Shown piece after piece: positions 1 to 11,971 of a stretch of 64,000 nt of DNA. Both the position numbers and the translations under genes were made by a program. The DNA lies in NCBI GenBank assembly GCA_025558075.1, contig JAHLKF010000012.1, positions 460,497 to 524,496 of the forward strand. The letters are read 5' to 3'. The notes beneath the pieces were generated by a model that ran no database searches, was not told where the DNA came from, and saw only the letters and a list, made by a program, of their open reading frames with translations. The stretch comes from Gaertneriomyces semiglobifer (lineage: Eukaryota > Chytridiomycota > Chytridiomycetes > Spizellomycetales > Spizellomycetaceae). Positions within the stretch are counted from its first letter, which is position 1; every line of letters starts with the position of its first letter.

Positions 1-1605
1 GTCATCTCGTTACCGTCTCCAGTTCGACATTATTGATACCGGCATTGGTATTCCTGCTGACAAGATTGACCGGCTCTTTAAGTCGTTTTCGCAAGTAGAT
101 GCTTCGACTAGCCGCAGGTTTGGTGGGACGGGGCTGGGTTTAGCTATCTGTAAACAACTTGTGGGCATGATGGATCCCAAGGGCGGACGTATGTGGGTAT
201 GCAGTGAAGAAGGGAGAGGGAGCACATTCAGCTTCTGTTATGATGTGGATGGGTGTGACCCTCCCAATGGTGGCGATTCGAAGAATGTTAATGGTGCGTC
301 TGACGATGAACAGCATGTGAATGGAAAGCTTAGAAGCAGGAATGCCGGGAGCGGGGAATACCGGTTGTCGAAGTCGCCTTCGAAAGTGGGTAGAGTTGCA
401 AACAGACTTGGTAACCATAAGGGTCACTCGGACCAACGGTTGGTGCCCAAAACGAAGGAAAAGGAGGTTTTGGCGGACAAAATTCCCCTTACTATACTTG
501 TGGCAGAGGACAATGCGGTACGTCGGTATGAGTACCATTTATCACGATCATTGACTAATTCTTCACTCAGATAAATCAGAAATTGGCTTTGCGCCTTCTG
601 ACACAGCTCGGCTATACTCCGAGCCTTGCCAATAATGGTCGAGAAGCAGTGGACGCCGTAGTAAATCATGCCAAGGCAGTGAGTGGGACTTTCGATGCCA
701 GCAATTCACAAGGTGCTCACGCACCTTCTGGTACCGTGGCAACGAATGCGTGCAAACCTTTTGACTTGATTTTGATGGACATTCAGATGCCGCTCATGTC
801 CGGGATAGAAGCAACAGCCGAAATTCGATCGCTACCATCATCCCTTCTCCCTGAGCAGCCGATTATCCTTGCGCTTACTGCAAACGCACTGACGTCGGAT
901 AAGGAGATTTGCTTGAAGGCGGGAATGGACGGGCACATCAGCAAGCCGGTGCGAGCAGGCGATTTGCGTGCGGAAATAGAGAGGGTCATGAGCTTAAAGC
1001 GGAAAATCGAATTGGACACGGATGGATCGAGTGCGAGCAGCGGGGACGATGTTAGCGGCGCTAGTGATGGCCCGGTCAAAGAAGTACGGATACAATTGCA
1101 CGAACCTGGAGAACGAGTAAGGGGGGCGGTTACAGGAATAGATTTTAGCCCTGTACCATTGACCGGCGAGAACGTGGTTCCCGCGAAACCCGCATATGCG
1201 CCGGAAAGCAGGTCAAGGGTTCCCTTCGAAGTAGAAGGCTTGGCGACTAAGGGCGCGGGGGCATTGGAATCCATGAGGGTGACAAATGAGTCCGTAACAC
1301 CAATTGCATCCGTCGAACCTCCACCTATTCCGACACCTGATGAAGCGGTAACCATTCCACGACAAGCAACGCCGCCGACTATAGAAGTGTCTATGGGTTC
1401 TAGTGATAGCCATGACTCATCGATACCCACCACTTTGCCAGACCAGGCCACGTCGTCCATCTCCGCAGACACGACCAACGTGACATCTGTCGATTCTATC
1501 ATTCACCGAGCATGGGAAAATGAACGGCTAGAAGTAGACGACAAGGGACGGCTTTCTATAGGAACAACCATGGCCACTGTGAACGATAGCGAAAGAAAGG
1601 GTTAG
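1..1605 (+). CDS. Hybrid sensor histidine kinase, C-terminal part (ATPase end plus receiver)
   Basis: The 5' part lies outside the window. Exons are <1..517 and 571..1605, with a 53-nt intron (gtacgt...ctcag); codons are read from base 2. The first exon shows the end of a histidine-kinase ATPase domain: the G1-type motif DTGIGI, an F-box-like FKSFSQVD and the G2 motif GGTGLGLAI. After a low-complexity linker comes a response-regulator receiver: acidic pair in AEDN split by the intron, phosphoacceptor Asp in LMDIQMP, conserved Lys in SKPV. The family passes phosphate from a kinase His to the receiver Asp and then to an Hpt protein in osmotic, oxidative or developmental signalling. About 210 residues of Ser/Thr/Pro-rich tail follow the receiver. 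The sensor domains are not visible, so the group of fungal kinase cannot be assigned. Confidence 0.93.
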
Positions 1606-2026
1606 GCGTGGTGTCGCGTGTCAACCGAATGTACCCGTTCCCATGCCATCAATTTTGCACAACTCTTCATTGGAGATGGCTGGTCGGGAACTTTTGCGAT
1701 TCCTTGTGAACCCGCGAATGACAATTATGAAAGAGGACCATCTGAATTTCTTTTTGGGTTATCTTATTGAGCTAATTGTGGCCTAGAAGTGGCAGCTTCT
1801 TCTTAAGACTCACACCACAGACACTCGGTGAATCTGTTGCTGATACTCGCTTGAATAACGGCGATAGAAAGAGAACGATGCCGTATAATGTACATACGAT
1901 CTAGTTACTAGTATAAGATACTGTTGACTGACTGCAGCTTTGATGGATTATTCTTCACTTGAGCATCTGAGGCAAGAACACGGACGCGACTAAGTTCGAA
2001 GAGCAAAAATGCAAATGTAGCAAAAG
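1606..2026. other. Intergenic: kinase 3' flank and tRNA-Val 3' flank
   Basis: No credible ORF. The stretch is AT-leaning and holds the 3' flank of the histidine kinase. A T-rich run on the minus strand just left of the tRNA-Val gene (CTTTTGC read on the minus strand) is its likely Pol III terminator. Confidence 0.6.
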
Positions 2027-2098
2027 TGTTCCCGCTCAGGATCGAACTGAGGACCTTCTGCGTGTAAAGCAGACATTATACCACTAAACTACAGGAAC
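2027..2098 (-). tRNA. tRNA-Val (anticodon UAC)
   Basis: Read on the minus strand, a full cloverleaf folds: a seven-pair acceptor stem (GTTCCTG with CGGGAAC, one G-T pair), a D arm with TAGTTTAGTGG, an anticodon stem TCTGC/GCAGA around loop TTTACAC, giving anticodon TAC, and a T arm with TTCGATC. There is no intron. A discriminator A and a short T run follow. The leader ends TTCATCAA, similar to the leaders of the four tRNA-Gly genes in this window. Confidence 0.95.
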
Positions 2099-2391
2099 TT
2101 GATGAAGAACGTGCTTTTATGTAATTAATAATCCAACAACACGCGTGCGTGACTGTGACAAACCTATCGTCCACGTGACTCCCAACCGGCAACTGGCAAT
2201 GACATTCAACAAGGCGCTTGCATCCAACAACACCAAGCACATCTGCAGGCATACTCAACAGCTCTCTGCTTTCACTACGACTACCGCGTGCAGCATCAAC
2301 GAAAAGCAGTCAGGCCGCAGCATTAGAAGTTTGGACGGGCAGTAGGAAAGCGGAAAACGAAACGCAAGCAGGGAATGTTTTGTGGCCAGCA

Positions 2392-5300
2392 ATGAGCGGA
2401 AACCTTTTGCCTTCTTACGACGAAATCATTGATGATGGTCGCCAAGATGACACTACCTCTATGCTGGGTGTGAACAATCATAATGTACAAAAGGATATCA
2501 AGCTGACGGGGTCTCTTACGCCGCCAAATGAATCGATCAACCCTGTGCCGCTGAGTGCGCAGACTGAAGCCATGGATGTGGATGCTGCGAGTAATCCCAG
2601 AGAAGGTGAATTTACGGCGCCTTGGTGGTCTCTTTTCGACTGGGTAACCATGGCTAACCTCTACTGTAGGACCGAAGCATGACCTTGACACTGTCTTGCC
2701 GTTGACGGGTATGGATGAGACGGCCAGTTGTATCTTTAAGTGGAGGGTACCCGACTGGAAATCTGCCACGACCAGAGAGCAATTGGGGAGCAAGCAGAAC
2801 TCACCAGAATGGGAGTGTGGGGGCTTTAAGTGGTCCATTCTGTATTTTCCGTGGGGCAACCGCGGAAGCGGCGACCATATCTCGTATTTTTTGGAATCCA
2901 AAGATGCGCACCAGCAACCAGAAGGTTCGAAATGGTCATGTTGTGTGCTATTCGCGATGGGTGTAGTGAATCCAAGGGATAACTCTGTCAACATTATACA
3001 ACGTAAGTCAGAGGCTCTTTGCGATTTGCGAATATCATCATATAAATGCATTGAATGCAGATGCGCAACATCGTTACACACGGGAGGCTACCGACTGGGG
3101 ATTTGGACAAGGCGTCAGCGCCGCAAAGCTGAAAGGAGACCCCCGTTCGCCCGCGTTGTCTGATAGAGAACTTGGCTTTGAACTCGTGGTTTGGATGCGG
3201 ATAATCCATGATGAGACGGGCTATCTTTGGCATGATTTTCGTCATTGGGACTCCAAGGCAGAAACTGGATACGTAGGCTTGAAGAATCAAGGTGCCACGT
3301 GCTACATGAATTCCCTCCTTCAGTCACTCTACTTTACTACTTACTTCCGGAAGGCCGCCTACGCTATTCCTACTGACAACGACGAACCGACAAAGTCCGT
3401 TCCGCTTGCACTCCAGCGTGTCTTTTTCAATCTGCAAAATTCCGACGACGCGGTCGGTACTACAGAACTTACGAAGAGTTTTGGATGGGATACGCTGGAC
3501 TCGTTCATGCAACATGACGTGCAGGAGTTCAACCGCGTTTTACAGGATAATTTGGAGAGTAAGATGAAGGGAACGAAAGCGGAAGGCGCAATATCGAAGC
3601 TATTTGTGGGGAAGATGAAAAGCTATATTCGATGCATCGACGTCCCGTACGAGAGTTCCAGGACAGAGGATTTTTACGGTGTGTAGATACGTCGTTTTCG
3701 TTGTTTTGGCGCATAATGGCTAAGTATTACGGCTTTGACCAGATATTCAGCTGAATGTAAAAGGATGTACCGATTTGCGCGCCTCTTTCGCCGATTACAT
3801 TGCCGTTGAAACTCTTGACGGTGACAATAAATACATGGCCGAAGGCTATGGCCTCCAGGATGCCAAAAAAGGAGTTATTTTTACTGAATTCCCACCCATA
3901 CTCCATCTACAGCTCAAGCGTTTTGAATACGATTTCATGCGGGATGCAATGGTTAAGATCAACGATCGTCATGAGTACCCATTGGAAATTGAGCTGGATG
4001 AATTTTTGGAGTCAAATACACCAGAACAAGGGCCGAAACCAGCTGTAAAGCAAAAGTACCATCTACATGGTGTTTTGGTGCACAGTGGAGATCTTCACGG
4101 TGGACATTATCAAGCCTTCCTGCGTCCAAAGCTAGAGGACCGGTGGTTCAAATTTGATGATGACAAAGTCACACCTGCATCGAAGAGCGAAGTTTTTGAG
4201 GATAATTTTGGTGGTGCTACTGGGCGTTTGGGCAAAAGGTATACGAACGCTTACATGTTGGTGTACGTTCGCGATGCCGATCGTCCGACTGTTCTGGCTG
4301 AGGTCACTGATGAGGATATTCCGGAGCATTTGAAGCGACGTTTTGCCGAGGAGAAGGCGTACTATGACCAGAAAAAGCAGGAACAAGAAGAGGCACACCT
4401 ATACGTTCCTGTCAGGATCCTCACAGACGAGGCAATCTCGCTGCACCGTGGATTTGACCTGACGAATTTCAATGACTTGAGTTTGCCGGTTCATAGCACC
4501 AAAGTACGGAAAGATGCTAAATGGTCAGAATTCTTGCAGCACGTGAAGAAGCTTTTGGGCCTGGATAACGACAGATTTCGGGTATGGGGGTTGACTCAAC
4601 GGCAGAACAAGACACTTCGACCTGATCCAGCATTTGATATCGCCGGCGACACCGTCATGGCACTTGTCCGAGACAAATATAGTGGCCGTAGCTACAGCAA
4701 CGACTTACGGGTATACGTTGAAACGCGGCCATGCTCGCTGAACAACATCAAACAAAGTCCGACTTCGAAACTCATCACGCTCTTCTTCAAGTACTACGAT
4801 CCGAGTACGTCGACTATGAATTACGCAGGGAACGTTTCTGTGGACCCAAAGCATCAAAAGGTTTGCGATGCCTTCGAGTTTGTGTGTCATCGAGTTGGTC
4901 TTCCCGTGGACACCCCTCTGGTGGCGTATGAGGAGGTCAAACCAGAGATGATTGATGCCATTCCGAATATGAAGCTCACGTTTGAGGGAGTGGAACTGGG
5001 GGACGGTGATATTTTGGTTTTCCAAAAAGACTGGAAGCGCGAACGCAAGCTTGTTATGGAGAAGATGCAAGCAGAAGGGAAAAGTGAAGAGGAGATACAA
5101 GCGTATAAACAGCGGTTTCAACAGGAAGTGGACCGATGGAAGTACCCAGATGTTCCCAAATACTTTGAGGCTTGGAGAAACAAGGTGTTGATTACTTTTA
5201 AAATGAAAGGTTCAGATCGGGACAACGGCATCACTCTGCAGCTATCGCGTAAAATGCATTATGATGACATCGCCACCCGCCTGGCGCATGCGTTAGGGCA

Positions 5301-6447
5301 CCCCAATCTCGCTGGAAAAATAAAACTATTTTCATTCGCTACTTCGCAAAGCGGGCTGAATCAACCACTTCCGCTCAGTAAGAATGCGCAACCGATTCGT
5401 CATTCCCCCACGTGGACGCTTGAGATGGCCTTTGCTCCTGGCACGTACCCGCAATACCCCAATGAGGAACTCACTGGAACGATTTGGTACGAAGTCCTTG
5501 AACTTGATCTCAAAGAGATGGAACGCAAGCGTGGAATCCGAACGTGGTGGGTTGGTAAAGGTGGAAGATGCAAGTGGATTGGAGAAGTATGGGTGGACCG
5601 GACCGCCAAGGTTCCCGAATTTATTGAGCGCGTTGAAGCCAAGATACAGCACGAGGAACTCAAGGTTGATGATGACGTGGGACCTACACCGATGAGCCCG
5701 CAAACCAGCGACAAAGAGTTGGACGCAAGCGATTCTTGGGTGAAGATTCAGCACCGAGATGTGGACATGTCTGATGCCGCGACGTCTCCTCTCCCTGTGT
5801 CACCGATACATCGCGATATGGCGGTGTTTACCCTTACTCCGCACTCGCGGCTCGATCGTGTGCTTCTGGAAACGGATTCGGTGGCGATCATCCCAGCAAC
5901 CCAAGAAATTTTTGTCTCTCACTACTTCCCGTATCCTGTTACGCCGCAGTCTCAACCGTTTGCAATGCTTCAAGTGATCTCGTTCACGCGCGATCCAACC
6001 CGGGGTCACTCTATTCCGTTCTTTTTGCCCCTGTACCCCAACGACACATACGAGTCTTTCACAACACGCATACGCCAAATATGCACGCTTTCCGAACGAG
6101 AGTTTACCCGTGTCGGTGTGTGGGTATTACCGCTGGATCTAACCAGCACGGGCGGTCCGTTAAGGGCTGGCTACAAGAGTGAAAGTCTGTCGACATCACG
6201 GGAAAGCCTCAAAGCCGCCGGCGAGAGTCAACGCGAGGACGATCACGACATTCAGCCAATCAGGGAAGTGGGTTCTGGCCGCAAACTGGTGCCGGAAGAC
6301 AACCTGTGGCAGCTATTTATCCCGACAGACAACTTGGCGCCGAACGCAGAAGTCCACTCCAAATTCTGTGTGGGGCTGGAGAGAGCTGATAGGTCAGGAA
6401 GGGGCGCTGGCCAAGGTACTGGAGCGAGCATAAAAATTTTGGGATAA
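2392..6447 (+). CDS. Ubiquitin-specific protease, USP7/Ubp15/Ubp21 family
   Basis: Exons 2392..2605, 2670..3002, 3061..3678 and 3743..6447 give 1289 aa. The start is the first in-frame ATG. An N-terminal MATH/TRAF-like domain (about residues 85-215) precedes a C19 peptidase domain with the Cys box NQGATCYMNSLLQ (catalytic Cys near 262) and the His box HGGHYQAF (near 510), followed by NAYMLVYVRD. The long C-terminal part matches the ubiquitin-like HUBL region that activates USP7. Length is close to yeast Ubp15 (about 1230) and human USP7 (1102). The enzyme removes ubiquitin from substrates recruited by the MATH domain; relatives act in endocytosis, peroxisome export, cell cycle and nuclear turnover. 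All four exon joins keep phase and place introns within or beside conserved blocks, so the model is firm. The catalytic residues look intact. Confidence 0.95.
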
Positions 6448-6702
6448 GGTGGTGATGGATAGGGAGCAGTTGGAACATGAATTGAGTGTTGGAAGTAAGC
6501 AAACATTATCTGCAAGCACACTGCGCATTTCACACACAGGTTCATAGATTTGAGTATTCCGCATACGCTGATTTCTGTATGATATGATACGAATAACATG
6601 TGCGCTCTTTGCTATATATATGCGATTTTCATTTCAATTCCGCAATTCGACAAAGGTTCACGAAAAGGTAAAACGAAAGATTTACATCGGCGAGCACAAA
6701 AA
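6448..6702. other. Intergenic: USP 3' flank and tRNA-Gly 3' flank
   Basis: No gene seen. It holds the 3' flank of the protease gene and, at its right end, the T5 run (minus strand) that should terminate the tRNA-Gly. Confidence 0.5.
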
Positions 6703-6773
6703 TGCATTGGCCGAGAATCGAACTCGGGTCTACCGCGTGGCAGGCGGTAATTATGCCACTAAACCACCAATGC
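6703..6773 (-). tRNA. tRNA-Gly (anticodon GCC), copy 1
   Basis: A 71-nt intronless cloverleaf on the minus strand: acceptor GCATTGG/CCAATGC, D arm TGGTTTAGTGG, anticodon stem ACCGC/GCGGT with loop CTGCCAC (anticodon GCC), T arm TTCGATT. Its sequence is identical to the three other copies at 15603, 19207 and 25024. The 5' leader ends ATTTCATCCAA, and a T5 run follows the 3' end. Confidence 0.96.
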
Positions 6774-7657
6774 TTGGATGAAATGTCGAGCGACCATGAA
6801 AAAAGTATATCATATATTTCTTGGATACTCGGAACGGAATCGGGTTCGTACGGTATAAAGGTCAGGTCAGTGCAGTGTGAAATAGAGTAGCGCAAAGGGA
6901 ACATTTACAGCTATTGACAGATAGAGAAGAACAGCTGTGCGGCAGCACGCCCTTGGCGATACATCCTTGTGTGTTTCCGGGCCGAAGTTGCCAAAGTTAA
7001 TGCACAGGCGAAACATTCGTCCGTGGTACGTGGTGTTAGGACCATCAGCACTGTTAAAGATCTAAAGGTGGCTCTCGGTGCATGTCGCTTGCTCACCGCA
7101 GTTAGAGGCTGAGATATCCATCGAACGCTATCCCTGATCACTCGCACCTGGACCCACATCTCCGCCATCTCTGCCATAGCTGCTTCGTAACCGAAGTAAT
7201 AACAAAGCACCTGCCTTCTCCCTCCAGTACGCAACGACAAACCACCTCCCTGCCAAACTCAATCATAACTCATATCGCCTTGGCTCCAGATTCGAGTTCA
7301 ACTCACAGCGATTTGAGACTACGCGTGGCCAAACATTCGCCTCTTGACCAGCGCTGAGGAGACCTTTAGAAAATATAACGACACCAAGGCCAACCCATCT
7401 ATTCCACCGATTGTCTCCATTGTGTTTCGAGCATCTCCAGTATTGAGGATATAACGGAGAAGCATTCTGGCTTTTGTTTTTATCGGACGTCCTCCCGCCA
7501 GGCGGCAATGCTTGTGACTTTTTATAGCTGAAGCTTTTTGGGGGGCGATCGTTCCTGCCTGGACCTGTGGTTCGACGAAGATACCTAGTTCGACAGCTGC
7601 AGAATTGCTTTGAATTTTAAGGGGACGCTGTCGGCCACAGGTCCCTTCTAGTACAGC
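6774..7657. other. Intergenic, 884 bp: tRNA-Gly leader and 5-phosphatase promoter
   Basis: Short ORFs on the minus strand (6911..7240 and 7263..7508) show no recognisable domain and no supporting splice structure, so I do not call them. The right part should contain the promoter and 5' UTR of the 5-phosphatase gene. Confidence 0.5.
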
Positions 7658-10600
7658 ATGTCATCGCCTGCGCGACCCTTGCCGCCACTACCACTCAGGC
7701 AAGACACAAGTCCTCCAACGACGAGCATGGACCGCAGTAGGAGCATGAAAGTAATTTCTCCCGACAGGGTGGATATAGGAGGACTATCCTTATCGTCTAC
7801 GAATCCTTTTTTAAGTGGAGCTGCAATTGAAGCAGGACTCGGTCCCCCAGTGGACTATTCTTCATCAAGGCCGGCATCACCTGAGAGAAGAAGGGGATCT
7901 CTCGATTTTCGAACACTTAGAAAACCACATGATCCATTCACCGACCCAGCTGGGGTGGATGCAAGCAATCACCGCGACTTCGATCCGATAGCTACGCGAA
8001 ACCTACATAGTCCAGGAATAGGGAGACTTGGTATCTTTGCCAGTACGCCGGACATGACTATCGCGGAGACGGCACGGACTCAACCGAAGCACGTGGACCC
8101 GTCACAGAATGCGATGACCGCTGGTGATCCAATAGTCCTCGAAGGGCTCGGCGGAAGTGTCAAGGATCTGGTTGGGGTTTTCGAAACGGCTGGGCGCGTA
8201 ACCCTGCCGTCATCCGTTAGCTCCAGCAAACTCGATCTGTTCAGTCCACATAGTGCCACAGCGCCGGCGCCCAGCGGGTTTGGAAGACCTCACCCAGGAA
8301 CACCGGCTCAACTCGCACCACAGTCATCGACAACCGAGAATTTTCCTGGATGGGTTACATTTGGAGAGTTGGGTCGCACAGAGTCCACTGTGAGCATGCG
8401 TACTCCTATCGGTTCGACCCCTCCCATAAGCGCCGTCAGACGACCGACTATAGATACGTCACGCATTAGTTCGCAGAAGCCTGAAGAGACGCAGTCACCA
8501 TCGCCAGCCACGTGGTCTCCCGGCGTAGGCAGCGTACCATTGCCCTCATCAAATCAGAGGACAGCGTGGCAGCAGAAAACTGTAGCTGGCGTGGATCCGC
8601 CGCGCTTGGTTGATTTTGGAGGTCACGCTTCGTCCCCTTCACCGGCTGAGCTCGCAGGGCCAACTCGGTTGTCAGGTGTATCGGGTGACTCGGACCCCTT
8701 CGGGGATGAGCACGGCATCACGACTGCTGCAACTCCCACTGACGATACTGGGGATGCGCCTTGGGATGTTGATGAGGATGAGCCTTACCTTTATGGGAGA
8801 AAAGCAGAAAAGCAGCGATTAAATTCCCACGCTGTATCTGCAGATGATCTATCGGAAGAAGTTTACACTCACCGGGCGTACGCTAGCGATGGTGCAGGTA
8901 GAAAATCGCCACGGAAGAATCAGCCACCGCCGTTACCGACGCGACGTAGTAAGAATCCATTTGGAGAGGACCTGGCGGCTGACTTGCTGGTAGATCATGG
9001 GCCAAGTGTTGACAGAAGCACAGTGCCGGACAGGCCACCTTTACCACCCAGACCCACAACACCTGGCCAGCGCACTGGCACAGCGCCCCCTCCGAATCTG
9101 GGCGATTATGCGCCGCGAATTCCTGCAAGGCCTGTAACCCGTGCAGTCGAGGAGGCTTTGGAAATTTATAATGCTTCACCTCTTAATGCGACACCGTCGC
9201 TTTTAGATACCGCGACTGGATATTCACCTACGGTTGGAAGCACCGAACCCACGGATCGGTTTTCCGCATTGAGGCAAACACCCAGCTTTCTTCAGCCGAA
9301 TGCCTCTCGTGCATCGAGGCGCCTTCCGCTCCCTCGCCGAACCATAAACTCATCTATGGAACGACAAGAAGCATTCGAAATCAATACGAAGCATTCCGGT
9401 CGTGCGATTGCGCTAAGTGCTGACGTATTGTGCGTGGCTTCATCGGAAAAGATTCGTGTATATGATACTCAGACTGTGCAACAAATTATATCGAGAACTG
9501 TTACATTTCCGGAACAGAAGATCTATTCGATTTGTTTTGCGCCATGCTATAATGTTACAGACGAGGGACGTTACCTGTGGGTGGGCTTAGACAAGGGTGA
9601 AATCGCAGAAATCACGTTTGGAGAGACGCTGACAATGGATAAACGCAGTGTGCATTCTGGCAATGTGACACACTTGATGAAGTATCATGGACAGATATGG
9701 AGTTTGGACGATAGCGGTTGTTTGAAGGTTTGGAATCAGGATCGAGATAACAAACGGATCGCCTTGAATCAGCGACCAACCGCCCGACGGTTATCGCCGA
9801 AGATTACCTGCGCAGCGATAGCCAAGCGGCATATCTGGTTTGCGTCTGGCAGAACGGTAGATGTTATGAACATGGGGAATGAAGAGAGCACTTCTGGTTT
9901 CTGCAGGCGACCAGATTGTACGAATATTGGCAGTTTCACGGCCTTGGCCGCTGCACGCGATGAAGAAACCGTTGTGTCTGGGCACGATGATGGGAAGATC
10001 GTTGTTTGGTCAGCGTCCCAGGTAACGCGCCTAAAAACCATTGCGACTGGAATTTACCGAGTCACATCGCTGGCATGCGTGTCCACTTATGTTTGGGCCG
10101 GATTCGGAACAGGCAAGATCAGCGTTTACGATACATCGGTATACGAAGAATGGGATGTTCTCTCAGAATTTCCTGGGCATCAATCAAGTAGCGTGGATGC
10201 GTTGCTGCTAGATCCCGTCAGTGTCATCAGCAACCCAAGACGTATTCCGCAACCAATCATGGTTTCTCTTAGCGACAGCGGACAAGTACGTCTTTGGGAT
10301 GCGTTATTGCGTAAGGATTGGATCTACAGGCGTATGGTGGAACAGGAGGCTCAGTGGACGGTTTACGACAATCTCAACATTCTTGTCTGTACGTGGAATA
10401 TTGACTCTTGTAAACCGTGTGACCTCCAGGAGTCCCCACATGCATGCGACCATACGCTCTTCCGCAGCCTGCTCACCACGCCCGGGAATGTGATGCCTGA
10501 TGTCATTTTGTTCTCTTTCCAAGAGCTGGTTGACTTGGAGTCGAAGTCAACAACCGCTAAACTTCTAGTCAAGAAGAAAAGCACTAAAAAGAGTAGCGAG

Positions 10601-11711
10601 AAAAGTGCCGGTCATCGATGTAAATTATGGGTTGACCAGTTGACTACATCTGTGAGAATGCAGTTTGGAGACAATTTTGAGGTCATACGCGTCGAAGAAA
10701 TGGTTGGACTTCTCCAACTGTTGATTTGCAGAAAAGGAGCGACAAATCGCAGTGGGCTAATGGAGAGGAAGATCATTGATGTGCAAGTGGACAAAGTCAA
10801 GACGGGACTGAAAGGCTATCATGGAAACAAGGTAAAACCTAGTCATGAGCACATTGCCTCAGCCACTGCGAACGTCGTCACTCACACTTGATAATTTTTA
10901 GGGGGGAATCGCCTCACGAATTATTGTTGACAACTCGTCTATTTGTTTCGTCACCGCCCACTTGGCGGCGCATCAAAATCAGGTTTCAGCTCGCAACAAC
11001 GATATATCCACCATTCTCAAAAACACGCATTTCTCGCCGCTGGCGAGTTCACAGTACACGTTCACATCTGGCGGAGACGGTTCGTATATCTTAGATCATG
11101 AAGCTGTCATCATTTCAGGAGATTTGAACTACCGCATCGATCTTCCACGAGAAAGAGTTATAGAACTGATAAGAATGGAAGACTGGGCCACGCTTTTGGA
11201 AGCCGATCAACTGCGGAGACAAATGATGGTACACTGGGGTTTGAGAGGGTTCAAGGAAGGCGAAATTGGGTTCAAACCGACTTTCAAGCTTGACCCTGGC
11301 GAGTTAGAGCGATGGGACACTAGCGAAAAGCGGCGTGTCCCCGCTTGGTGTGATCGGGTAGGAGGCGTTGATAAGGCGTTGGTCTGTTCCGTTTGATTAA
11401 CGAGCTCTTTTCAGATATTGTACCGCGGCCCGCTTCAGCCTCAAAATTACAGTCGTCATGATGCCACTACCTCTGACCACCGTCCAGTTTCTGCGATGTT
11501 CACCATGCGTACCAAGAAGATCAACCCATTAGTATTTGCGCAGTTTGAGAATGGTGTCGAGGAACAGTGCGACAGTTGGGTGATGGCAGAGATCGAAAGG
11601 GAGAGCGTGCGATGGGTGTCAAGGGTCACAGGAGCCAAAGAAGAGGATGTTCTCAAGGTATTGCGGGACGTAGGGGGCGATGTGGGAAGATGTCGATTGG
11701 TATGGGGTTAA
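7658..11711 (+). CDS. WD40-repeat inositol-polyphosphate 5-phosphatase
   Basis: Exons 7658..10831, 10902..11357 and 11415..11711 give 1308 aa. About 550 N-terminal residues are Pro/Ser-rich and probably disordered, with several PPLPPR-like stretches. A beta-propeller region of WD40-like repeats follows (about residues 570-890). The C-terminal half is an IPPc phosphatase: CTWNID, FSFQEL, GNKGGIASR (split by intron 1), TAHLAAHQ, SGDLNYRI, PAWCDR (split by intron 2) and SDHRPV. The expected Mg-dependent catalytic residues are present. Such enzymes remove the 5-phosphate from PI(4,5)P2, PI(3,4,5)P3 or soluble inositol phosphates. The WD40 plus IPPc order matches plant FRA3/5PTase12-14 and filamentous-fungal relatives rather than yeast synaptojanins, which carry a SAC domain; no SAC domain is seen. 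The last 40 residues look like a small UBA-type helical segment (tentative). Confidence 0.93.
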
Positions 11712-11971
11712 CGGTTAACAGAACATGAGGCCGATGCGAAGGATCAACTGGTCAAGGACTTTACTACTGATGCGTTCATTATATCTAGATTTTCTATGCG
11801 CCTATTCTGTGTGGTCAACTAAGCATTTTTTTTTTGGAGATATCGGGTACCCAACTGGACGTTTTAACTGTATCATCAATAATATTGTAAATCATATATT
11901 GCTTACGCAAAGTGCAGAAACTCCGGGAAAATATCGCAATGCTCACCATGTGCTGCTTTAGCAATTCAACG

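Noticed and set aside
783..1502. 239-codon minus-strand ORF opposite the histidine kinase tail
   Set aside because: It lies antisense to the confirmed receiver and tail exon, has Ser/Val-rich shadow composition, and no domain.
2323..3081. 252-codon minus-strand ORF
   Set aside because: Antisense to the first three exons and two introns of the deubiquitinase, whose frame and MATH domain are clear.
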